NCBI RefSeq assembly: GCF_963678635.1
Contig: NC_087063.1
Span: 85,483,574 to 85,547,573 of the forward strand
Reading direction: 5' to 3'
Origin: Symsagittifera roscoffensis
Taxonomy: Eukaryota > Xenacoelomorpha > Acoela > Convolutidae
Length of the DNA: 64,000 nucleotides
A program made the position numbers and the translations under genes. Of the stretch, positions 33,161-42,959 are shown piece by piece. The notes below the pieces were generated by a model. The model saw only the letters and a list, made by a program, of their open reading frames with translations. It was not told where the DNA came from and did not search any database. The stretch's first letter is position 1. Each line of letters opens with the position of its first letter.

Positions 33161-34508
33161 CGCAGATGTGTCTCATGCTTTGAGGGGATTCTACGAATTG
33201 GCGGATATTCTGATTGTGCTGGATGAAGTCCTCTGTCTTGAAGTGTCGAATCTCACTCGGCAACTAAAGTTCAATCCGGAGAGAAGGGATGATCACCCTG
33301 TAATAAGCCACCTAATATCCAGCTTGTGGTTTCGGAGCATGGACTTGACAATCACGAGCTCCACCAGTAAGGTGAGGGGACCGAGCAACGAAAGAAAAAA
33401 TGTGGCTGCGGCCGAGAAGCTGTTGGAATCGATGGGGTACCGCTTAACGCAAGAGAGAGGCAGATGGCCGTTTCTGACCCCAAGGCTTGAGAATGCCACA
33501 GACAAGACGAGGGGGAGTGCTCCACCTCTCATCAAACAGAAATGAGAGTTTCTTGAGGGACAGCTGGAAGTGGCAGAAAACAGTGAGATGACACCGGGAA
33601 GATTTGTCACAATGGCCAGTGAAGTCACCATTGGAGGTTTCTGGAATGATCACGCGAAAGGCGAGTTGAAGACCAGAAAGAACCACGAATTTTTAAGATT
33701 CTTAAGCCCATGCCGGGAGAAGAAATACATGGGCAGAGTGTTCTAAGCGGTGGATACAATCTTCGATGCCTTCGTGCAGGAATTACTAAATATGCCCATT
33801 AACCTCTTACTGGCCCTGTATTTGGTCTACCCCAGGTATCTGTTCATTATGGGCTCCGCCTACATGTTCAGTAGGGGCGCGGAAACGCTCCGATATGACG
33901 GAGACTTAAAGCTGGTAATCTTGGCCCATGGAGAACTGATGGCATTTCATCGACTGATGAAGTATGGGGAACCCCTGTCGATAAGGAAGGTTCACCCAAG
34001 TGTGGAAACGTATTCAAACAAGCGTGCTGCCGGACTGAAGACGTTGCTGGTGGAGTATCTCCTGATGCAGAATCGATACCTGACGGGCGAGGAGAGAAAT
34101 CCCAAGACGAGAGAAGAGTTGAAGGAGGCGAATGGAGGCATACCTCTCTTGACTGATTGGTGTTTGGCCAAGAGATCTGATCCATTAGGGATGATTAGGG
34201 GGCTTGGAGAAGTCGTGACCTGCATCTACGGGCCGGCGGTAACATACACTTTACCTGATCCGCTCGTGGAGGCATATCGGCATTCAGTGGTGCACGTGAG
34301 CCTAATAAATGTTCTGGATGGGACGGCGCTGAACTGGTGCAGGCAAGAAGAGTTGAGAGCGCAGATGAGCGACACTGTACTCTTTGGGAAAGTGAAGGAC
34401 CCAGAGCTTATGTTGTTCAACTTCAGGGGACAACTGCATTGCATAATGTGGGCAAACGTGAGGGTCCCATTGAGGCCTACTCCAAGTTCTGGAACTTGGA
34501 TCCCGTAA
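33161..34508 (+). pseudogene. ORF3 middle part, copy 2 (longer)
   Basis: Repeats the ADVSHAL to MFSRGAETLRYDGDLK block, then continues as a 252-residue frame (33750-34508): GELMAFHRLMKYGEPL, LLVEYLLMQNRYLTGEE, EVVTCIYGPAVTYTLPDP and RGQLHCIMWANV. The minus-strand frame 46502-46885 is a clear relative (LLFQYLLQQNRRLTEENR, FVTVTYGPTVVHVFP). Function unknown. Stops at 33543 and near 33745 and a frame change near 34470 break it. Confidence 0.7.
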
Positions 34509-35482
34509 CAGGGGACAAACTAGAAATCTTGAGAATCCCGGCGTGGAAAGGGAGTTTTGAACTGGTGAAAAAGGAGTTGGAAATGATACTTGAGCGAGAG
34601 GTTCTGTCCACTACCGTCTCTGAATTCCCGATGGTCAGAAGAATGACCCCGGGGATGAACAGCCCTTTGGTAGTCCCGTCCCTACACGCTAGAGCCATGG
34701 TGAAAAAGCAGCAAAAATGGTTTACGAACGCTTGGGATCCCTTGTTCATTGGATACTCAGCCGCAGTTTATTTCCACACATGTGACGTCAAAATAAATTC
34801 GTGGACGACGCAGGCAGATGATGAGAGGCTCAATGCCCCGAATTTCGAGGTCCGGGACATCTTGAGGACTCTCGAGGAGGCTGAGCTGGAGAACAAGTTG
34901 CCCATTTGGGACGATGGAAGAATGATCGTGGAAGAGGGATACATTGCTCTGAAAGATGAGATGAAGTTCGCCACGAGGAAGTACCGAGCGCCCTACGGAT
35001 TGGAGGAGCTAGAGCTGAGACAAGAGGGAAAGAAGCTTGATGCGGCTGGTCCCTTATGTGTAGCCCTCACTGAATATAAGAAGCGGGACCAATCATTACC
35101 CTTACCCTTATCGGTGGGCACCCCTGGAAATAAAAGAAGCCACTCCGTAGAAAACAGATTCATAGATGCACTAGAGAAAGAACAGGCTGAGTCAGGAGAA
35201 GGGGAGAGCATCATAGATGAGACCTTCAGTGAAGAGGGAGAAGAAATGGAGGTGGGAAATACATCAGACCAGGACCCAGCTGAAAGAGATTTCATCACGC
35301 ATGAGCTGTTGCAAGACTTGAGTGGAGACGACTGGGCGAACACGGCCATCCTGCCCCTGGGATCCCCTCGCAAAGATCTGGAACTGTCCTTGGCGAGCGA
35401 GACCTCTAAGATGGGGATGATACTCTTGAGTGCCGAAGAAAGCAAGAAGAACGCTTTCGGTGCAATAAATGGATGTTCTTGA
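34337..35482 (+). pseudogene. ORF3 middle part, 381-residue frame
   Basis: The reading frame changes near 34470, and from there this frame carries the homologous sequence: FWNLDPVTGDKLEILRIPAW, VVPSLHARAMVKKQQKWFTN, FEVRDILRTLEEAELENKLP and an acidic tail (EEGEEMEVGNTSDQD). It probably aligns with minus-strand 45682-46212 (QADD, then RQETMVILELRKEIKRR). It overlaps the upstream frame by about 170 bp, so only the part after about 34470 is likely to be original coding sequence. Confidence 0.6.
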
Positions 35483-36455
35483 ACACACTGAATGAGAAGG
35501 CGTGGCGCGATTTCCTGAGCGAACTCAAGCAGATAGTGAAGAGCGAAACTACGCTGGAGGACTTCAGGGAAGAGTTTTGGAACACGGTGGTGAAGTTCGG
35601 GGAACCTGTCTTGATGGGTACCGGACTAGATGAAAAAGCAAGAAAAGAGCTAGTTGGGAGGATGATCAAACTGAGGGAACCGAAGCAGAAGACCAAAGAC
35701 GACGCATGAACAGACAGCTCTACTCTGAACAAAAAAACTGATGATAAAATGATAGAGGTTGAAAGGGATGATAAGAATAAGACTAGTAATATGATTAAAG
35801 ATATCAATATTTTTAAGGCTCGAGAAGGGGGAGGCAAGAGTTGATAAGGCCGGACCTGGATAAAGAAGTCGAATCAGTGATGATATTGGCGGCGTCCCCG
35901 AGAAAGGGAATAAGGTCTCGGAAAAGGAGAAGAGAGACAGAAGAACTAAGTAGTCCCTCGGCGGACGCAGTCTCAGAAAAGAATCTGAAGGAGACAGCTC
36001 CCATGATTCTAGCGCGATAGAAGACAGCGGCTTATAGGGGCAGCTCTGCACCACGGAAGTTGGCCGAGATGATGAAGGGAATGGAAGTATCGACGTCCTT
36101 GACAACGGATGAGGACTTCAGATCTCAGTAGGCAAACACCAAAAGGAGTTCGACGAGTACACAAACGTGGGAGGTGGACGTTGGCAAAGAATGGCCCTCG
36201 ACCCAACACCACGCCACTGCGAAACAAGTGGCTAGCGATCCTCTTGAGAGAAATGCGACGAGGAATACCGCTCGACCTTGGTGGGTGGCTCTGGAGACCA
36301 TGAAAGAACTCGAGAATTGCCTGAAGAAAGTTGACAGCGGATTGTCCCCCAAGAGTCGTCATTGGGCTACCCAACAAAAAGCCGAGGTTAATACGTTAGA
36401 GTTGGGGAACCAGTTGAGACGAATTTGGCAAAACCTGCGGCTGGACTATTTCTAA
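35473..36455 (+). pseudogene. ORF3 fragment with acidic/basic low-complexity region and NLS-like motif
   Basis: Frame 35473-35709 (ELKQIVKSETTLEDFREEFW) has a plausible counterpart at minus 44203-44388. From about 35845 another frame reads RPDLDKEVESVMILAA, then the basic run RKGIRSRKRRRE (35901-35936), which fits a nuclear localisation signal, then stops at about 36018 and 36127. Frame 36174-36455 holds PWWVALETMKELENCLKKVD. No domain recognised. Confidence 0.5.
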
Positions 36456-36461
36456 AAGGCG

Positions 36462-37430
36462 ATGAGAACACCTTCGTCGGCGTTGCCGTTGATGGCAAAT
36501 CCTTTCGTCAGGACGGCTGGACAGCTGATGTTCGCATGGAGCTTGGTGGGAAAAGAGCTGGAGGTGTTAACCTCCTACGATAAATTGAAGCTGGGCAACA
36601 AGAGTCTACAGGTTTATCAAATGTTAGTGCAGCATATTGCCAGAGACAATTCCGGTTTGAGTCTAGCGAGGAGAAAGGATGCCACTTGTTTCTTAAGATG
36701 GATCATGTCCGTGATGACCAACAGTACTGTCCAAATGGGTCATCAGAAGGCGATGGGAAGTAAAACAATGGAAAGAAGAGTACTGGAATCGGGTAAGAGG
36801 ATGGCTCCAGACAGTCTCAAGAGAGTCACGGTAAACTTGATGAATTACCGAGGTTCAACAACAAGAAGTTGGAGGAGGGGCATGACGTGCATCGTAATTT
36901 AGCCCGATCTGAAGACTACTCAAAACCCACAAAGCGGGGAGAATATCAGTATGTGTCTGGAGTAATGGGGATAGCATACAACCTTTTCTTGGATTCGGAG
37001 GCCGGGAAAGCCCACATGAATTATGAAGTGCCAGAGCTGTTGAAGTTCTTGACAGAGAAGATAATTGAGCTTGACCCAGTGGAAAGGGAAAGGCCGAGCC
37101 TAGGCCTTACACTTGAGAAGATACCAGGAGTGATTAGCGTGCCGCGCTCAAACAAGAGGGAAGAATTGAAAATGGGAAATGGAAACGGCATGATGGTTAC
37201 GAAATTGGGGACGGTTTGGAAATTGCTCAGGCCTTCCTGGTGCCCACATCCCAATGCAAGTTTGATTGATGAAGTCACGGAGCGAGTGAGACTGTCATCA
37301 ACGAAGGATGAGGATTTGGGGAATCTGAATGTGGTACACAAACGGTTCCTATCCCAATGTAAGGAGTCGGAAAAAATAAAAAGCAAGTCCACCAGTGTAC
37401 CTGAGCAGAAACTTTTCATGCCAAAATGTT
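36462..37430 (+). pseudogene. ORF3 C-terminal part, element 2 (truncated)
   Basis: Frame 36462-36902 (LMANPFVRTAGQLMFAWSLV) matches minus 44440-44600 (TPST, YLANPCVRT). Frame 36869-37430 matches the 745-aa ORF of element 1: YQYVSGVMGIAYNLFL against YSYVSGIIGIAYNPFL, and LLRPSWCPHPNAS against LMKPSWCPSPNAD. It is cut after about 200 residues. From 37386 the DNA is identical to that at 41848, i.e. LTR/leader sequence of the minus-strand family, so the tail of the frame is chimeric. Confidence 0.75.
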
Positions 37431-38945
37431 CAGGATTGATTCAAATTTATGGCCATTTCCCCCTCAGAACAAAATCACGCACAGAAATTTTGTCGACTCC
37501 CAAACAACGCCAAAATAGACCACTTCAGCGATAAAAATTTCGTCAAAGATTATTAGGCCGACAAAAATACAAAAAATGAAACAAAATCCCCATTTCTTCG
37601 ACGACAAAGCCCCATGTTTCGGTTCCAGATTGCTGACTTTTGTCGGCTTAGTTACGCAGAAATAGTGTTACCTGATATTCGAGATTTTTTCTTGCAACAT
37701 GAAAGCTTTTTATAAAGTTCCTGCTGGTGCAGCAATTTTGTTCCGGATATTTTGTGGCCTTTTGAAGAAAAAAAAATTTCAATTTTTTCTTTTTGAGTTT
37801 AATCATAGTCAATTAAATTTGTATCGCCAGGGGTGCAAAACTTATTTTTACAACATTCGTCCAGAAATTACACAGTGACGCGACTGGGCGTAGAAAAAGT
37901 CTCTATTGACGACTGGCTGATATCAGATATCCTGAATGTACGAGTTTTTCACCGTCTTGACCTAGCCAGTTCTAGGTTGGTCTTTCAAAAGGTCAACCAT
38001 CATGTTACAGCTTTTAGACGATCAGCCGAACAAATCGTACTCATCTTTAGATTTACAACAAAAAGCAACCACATAGCTGGGTTTTGGTTCCAAACACTAC
38101 AAGCTTACAACTAAAAACGGAGCTGGAAACCACAATTTTTTGAACGCATATTTCCGGGTTATCATCAAGTGTTTTTCCAGTCTTCCACTACAAAGTTACA
38201 CACTACACCAGAAACTAAAATTTAACATCGTTACCTCAGCTCACAGCGTAACATAATTGGCATCATATTACAGCTTGACTGCCTTCCCATATATTTCACA
38301 AAATATGCACCAAGATTCTGGCAGCAATTTTGTTCCGGATATTTTGTGGCCTTTTTGAAAAAAAAATTTTTTTTTTCAATTTTTTCCTTTTGAGTTTAAC
38401 CATAGTCAATAAACTTGGTATCGCCAGGGGTGCAAAACTTATTTTTACAACATTCGTCGAGAAATTACACAGTGACGCAATTGGGCGTAGAAAAAGTCCC
38501 TATTGACGACTGGCTGATTTCAGATACCCTGAATGTACGAGTTTTTCACCGTCTTGACCTAGCCAGTTCTAGTTTGGTCTTTCAAAAGGTCAACCATCAT
38601 TTTACAGCTTTTAGACGATCAGCCGAACAAATCGTACTCATCTTTAGATTTACAGTAAAAAGCAACCACATAGCTGGGTATTGGTTCCAAACACTACAAA
38701 ATTACAACTAAAAACGGAGCTGGAAACCACAGTTTTTTGAACGCATAACTCCGGGTTATCATCAAGTGTTTTTCCAGTCTTACACTACAAATTCTAAACT
38801 ACATCAGAAACTAAAATTTAACTACGTTACCTCAGCTCACCGCGTAACATAAATAGCATCATATTACATCTTGACTGCCTTCCCAAATTTTTCACAAAAT
38901 ATGCACCATGGGGAGTGTCCTAGATAAAATTTCCTCTAATACAAT
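37386..38945 (-). repeat. Minus-strand LTR D1/D1' with leader, partly tandem
   Basis: A 592-bp segment (37729-38320) is followed by a second copy (38321-38912). In minus orientation each holds an LTR end (LTR portions about 38431-38945 and 37834-38320) followed by the PBS-like CACCCCTGGCGATAC. The 37386-37730 part is leader sequence. The CAGTCGTCAATAGGGACTTTT block aligns with LTR G (49660) and LTR A (7110). A third copy is at 41848-42800. This makes the end of element 2 a head-to-head junction with a minus element. Confidence 0.65.
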
Positions 38946-39049
38946 TTACGTCATTCGACAACAAAATTTCTTCTCGCCCTGGCTTCTTTGGAAAGATTCT
39001 GACAGTCGTTTAAACATGCTGTTGCCTCAAATATAAGAAACTGTGTGGC

Positions 39050-40920
39050 CAGGAAAGATAGCGAGGTTAAAGATTTGTCCTATACAGTTTATAAACTTTC
39101 AGTCATGGTTACAAAAATTATTAAACTCACTTAATCGACTTTATAATCGCATGGTTGGTTGGATTAAACAAATGTTCACAAACAAAGAGATTTCACAGTT
39201 TCTATTCTTTCTTACCTTCCATCTTCATCTCGTCTTCTCCGTCAATTCTTACTCCATCGCCTCATCTTCTTGTGCTCATTCACTTCCCCCCCCCATCTCA
39301 TTGTCCTCTAGCACTTTTTGCAGCATCTCAACTTTCTTGTTTCAAAAATCGCTGCTTGAGGGCCGGGCCCCAAATTTTTGTTTCGAAATCTCTGCTGGCA
39401 GGATATCCACGTTCAATTTCTGCCCTCGGTTCCGGCAGAAATTTTGTGTAAGCTCAGGTTGATATTTCGCTTCAGGTCAGCTTGAATGCTTCTTTTTCTC
39501 ACTCTCTCTTGCCTAAGACATTCCATTTACACGCCTCACAGCCGTCGTGACTGCATTTCTATGAGTCAAGAACACTCTTTCATTGGCACAGGGTACTACA
39601 TTCATCTGGAAGGATTGATCATGGCACGAAGCCAAGGCATCAATCTATGCCTCGCCCATATCCACTCGATGGCCTCAGATACCCACAGTATTCTGCAGGT
39701 GGTGTTGAATATATCCAAGTTTCTGCTGAGGCTCACTTTGCTCAACTGCTCAGGGGCCGGTACTGCAATCTCTTGCTCGTTCGTTCCCGCATTGGCTTCA
39801 AGCCATCTCACTGTTTTCATAGCGCTGAACTTCGATATTGACATTTCCTGAGCGTAGTCGGGTAATCCCATTGAGAATAACTCTCCAGCTTCCCACACCA
39901 ACACTAATATTGCTCACTTGAGGTACAAGAACGTCTGCGCCAGGCAGTGACAAGGGTACTCCCCATGAGTTAACAAAATGTTCCTACAGGTCCAGTATCC
40001 TGAGGTTATTAGCAGCGGCTCTATTTACATCATCACTTCATGCGTCTTGTCCTTCTCGTCAACCGTAGGGAAATCCTTTGCCAACACTCCTTTCGCTTTT
40101 TTCTTTTGGAAGTCACTGACGTTTCCTTCACCCAACTTCACGACATTTTCCCCTGCAAAAATTTTCAAACTCGTTACTAGATCTCTCCGGGACCGCCCGA
40201 AAAATCTCCATTAATAATTCATTAGACTTTTCAGACATCTTTTTTAGTCCATTTAGGTTCACATTTAGTTTCGTCGAAATCTTGCTTTCAGCACTTCTAA
40301 ATAGCCACTAGAAGTGGGTCTTCCATGTGAACTGACTCTGGCACCGTGACAAGGCAATACTCGACCACGTCGACTTGTCCTTCCAACTTCATCTTCGCTT
40401 TATTAGTCGGGGTTGTTTGTAACCATCCAGCCCACCGGATCCACATTGGCTGATAACTTGGATATCCAGTCTAGTATCCGCTAAGACTAGTATCAGCGTC
40501 TATATCAGTCCCGCTAACAGCATTGGTGGCACTATCCCCTTTTCCGCTGTCGACAGGACAGGAAAATTTTACAAACGACATCACCATCGCGGCTGCGTTC
40601 AATTTCACCACTTTTGAATTGGTCACCTTTTCAATGACATAACTTGGCTCTCTTTACACTCTTGCACAATTCGATTCTCCTCGGCGCTCTTTTCCGTGAC
40701 TCAGCGGGTTCCATTGTTTCTCCCAAAACTTCACACTTGATGGGTTGATTTAGTCCCACATTAATTACATACTGAGTACCGTATCTCCAGATCACATCAT
40801 CACAGGGGCCTTCCATGAAAACTACGTCTCTTGTTTTCCTCCCAAATTCCCCCTGATACCGCTCCCATTCTTCATCGGGCCACTTGCTCAGGAATGGAAC
40901 TTGCAATGACTCATAACTTC
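39050..40920 (-). pseudogene. ORF3 C-terminal part, minus-strand copy 1
   Basis: In order on minus: 40631-40906 (LSKWPDEEWERYQGEF, IWRYGTQYVINVGLNQP), then decayed sequence, then 39602-39904 (GELFSMGLPD, RWLEANAG, IWARHRLMPWLRA), matching GELLSMGLPD, RWLEAHVR and IWARKRLMPWFRA of the 745-aa ORF, then the acidic C-terminus near 39220-39320. Stops and shifts throughout. It lies between LTR F and LTR D1', with no gag or pol. Confidence 0.75.
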
Positions 40921-40957
40921 ATGATCATGATGCTACAAATAACAACCAAGAGCGCTA

Positions 40958-41650
40958 TAAAAACGTAAGTAACATTTGCCCGGAAGTTTATGCCGACGAA
41001 GAAAACTAGATCCATAAAACGATTGATTAGCGTCTAAAGAATGCTCCACGTGCTTTAAACCCTCTATACTAGCCAATTCAAGGTGATTTTTGTAAAATCG
41101 CGTCAAAAAACTGTTACTGCTTAAAATCTTTAGGCCGAGCCTTGCAAATTAACTCAACTTGCATGTGGAACAGTGAGCTTTGTGCTGGGTCTCAGTATCC
41201 ACGATGTCTTTCCTAGAAACAGGGCTGGCACTACTTAAAATGGGTCGAGATGGATTGAACCTTACCCTCAACTGCTATCTTCGCAATTGAAGTTGAATTT
41301 GGATGTTTTAAATTAAAATTTAGGACATTCCGGGACGCTAAAATATATAGAATATGGTTCTTCATTCCATTAAGAAACCCTTTCATTTTCTTCTACTTCA
41401 ACGAGGAACCTCTCTATTTGCTACCAGGAAGGGGGGTAATTCTTCCAGTCAGCCTTCCCGATTCAACAAATGAAGCAAGTAGCGATTGTAGCTGCACAAT
41501 CGTTTTGTATTATGTATCGACTGAAGCATTTCTTAAATTTGGTTTTTTATTTTAAAAAGTGTTGTTTTTATTTGAAATTTACCAAAAACGTCCCCAAAAC
41601 GGATATTGTCATCGCACCGAAACAAATTTTTTCTAGGCTTTAATTCACTT
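40958..41650 (-). repeat. Minus-strand LTR F
   Basis: Diverged copy of the LTR A family, in reverse: GGGTCTCAGTATCCACG, GTTTAGACGCTAAT and CTTCCGGGCAAATGTTAC blocks match LTR A. Directly after it in minus direction is TAGCGCTCTTGGTTGTT (40941-40957), equal in position to the primer-binding site after LTR C. ORF3 sequence then starts within 50 bp, so gag and pol have been lost between PBS and ORF3. Confidence 0.65.
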
Positions 41651-41847
41651 GACAGGTTGGGGAAAACTCTCGTTTAATTTATAGAACAGAGAGCATTTTT
41701 AGAATTCCTAGCTAACAGTTCCCTTTACATTCATTCAGTCATTGAAAGCAAATGTTGATAGTTTTTTAGATGGTAGCTCTGATCGTTTGCTCTCGATCAA
41801 TGTAAAATTTTTACTGAATTTCACCTGCATTTGCTTTTCATTTTGTC

Positions 41848-42800
41848 CACCAGTGTACCTGAGCAGAAACATTTCATGCCCAAAAAATTCAGGTTTGATT
41901 CAAATTTATGGCCATTTTCCCCTCAGAACAAAAGCACGCACGCAAAATTTCTCGACTCCCAAACAACGCTAAAATATACCACTTCGGCAAAATAAATTTC
42001 GTCACTGTTTATTAGGCCGACAAAAAACCAAAAATGAAACAAAATCCCCCTTTCTTGGACGACAAAGCTCCATGTTTCGATTCCAGATTGCTGAATTTTG
42101 TCGGCTTAGTTACGCAGTAACAGTGCAACCTGATGTTTTAGATTTTTTCTTGCAACCCGAAAACTTTTCACAAAGTTCCTGCTGGTGCAGCAATTTTGTT
42201 CCGGATGTTTTGTGGCCTTTTTGAAAAAAAAAATTTTCAATTTTTTCTTTTTGAGTTTAATCATAGTCAATTAAATTTGTATCGCCAGGGGTGCGGAACC
42301 TATTTTTACAACATTCGTCCAGAAATTACACAGTGACGCAATTGGGCGTAGAAAAAGTCCCTATTGACGACTGGCTGATTTCAGATACCCTGAATGTACG
42401 AGTTTTTCACCGTCTTGACCTAGCCAGTTCAAGTTTGGTCTTTCAAAAGGTCAACAATCATTTTACAGCTTTTAGACGATCAGCCAAACAAATCGTACTC
42501 ATCTTTAGGTTTACAGTAAAAAGCAAACACATAGCTGGGTATTGGTTCCAAACACTACAAGCTTACAACTAAAAACGGAGCAGGAAACCACAATTTTTTG
42601 AACGCATAACTCCGGGTTATCAACAAGTGTTTTTCCAGTCTTCCACTACAAAGTTCTAAGCTACATCAGAAACTGCAATTTAACTATGTTACCTCAGCTC
42701 ACTGCGTAACATAAATAGCATCATATTACATCTCGACTGCCTTCCCAAATATTTCACAAAATATGCACCATGGGGAGTGTCCTAGATAAAAATTCCTCCA
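41848..42800 (-). repeat. Minus-strand LTR D2 with leader
   Basis: Duplicate of the 37386-38945 region with a single rather than tandem LTR segment (LTR portion about 42292-42800, leader 41848-42290). The left edge, GTCCACCAGTGTACCTGAGC, is shared exactly with 37386. Confidence 0.65.
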
Positions 42801-42959
42801 ATACAATTGACGTCATTCGACAACAAATTTTCTTCTCGCCCTGGCTACTTTGAAAAGATTCTGGTTGTGGCACGGTCAAACATCCGTTAAAAATATTTTA
42901 CAGTTACTCAAAAGTATAGTCAATTAAACATGCTGTTGCCGCAAATATAAGAAACTCTG

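Larger units (their letters stand above)
27777..33910 (+). repeat. Large tandem segmental duplication, copy 2
   Basis: Second copy of the 19361-27735 block. Identity is very high with a constant 8,416-bp offset until about 31460, where a 4-bp insertion (GAGC) changes it. Copy 2 has fewer 977-bp units, so the right part is about 2.2 kb shorter. It continues without the truncation of copy 1 into the rest of ORF3. Confidence 0.9.

Noticed and set aside
37833-38711. 93-98 aa + frames LFLQHSSRNYTVTRLGVEK, repeated at 42291-42572
   Set aside because: They lie inside the duplicated minus-strand LTR D sequence. Conservation is explained by DNA duplication, and no coding signature is seen.
39043-39462. 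Ser/Pro/Phe-rich + frame with TPSPHLLVLIHF-type sequence, and its copy at 42975-43367
   Set aside because: Reverse complement of the acidic C-terminus of ORF3 on minus.
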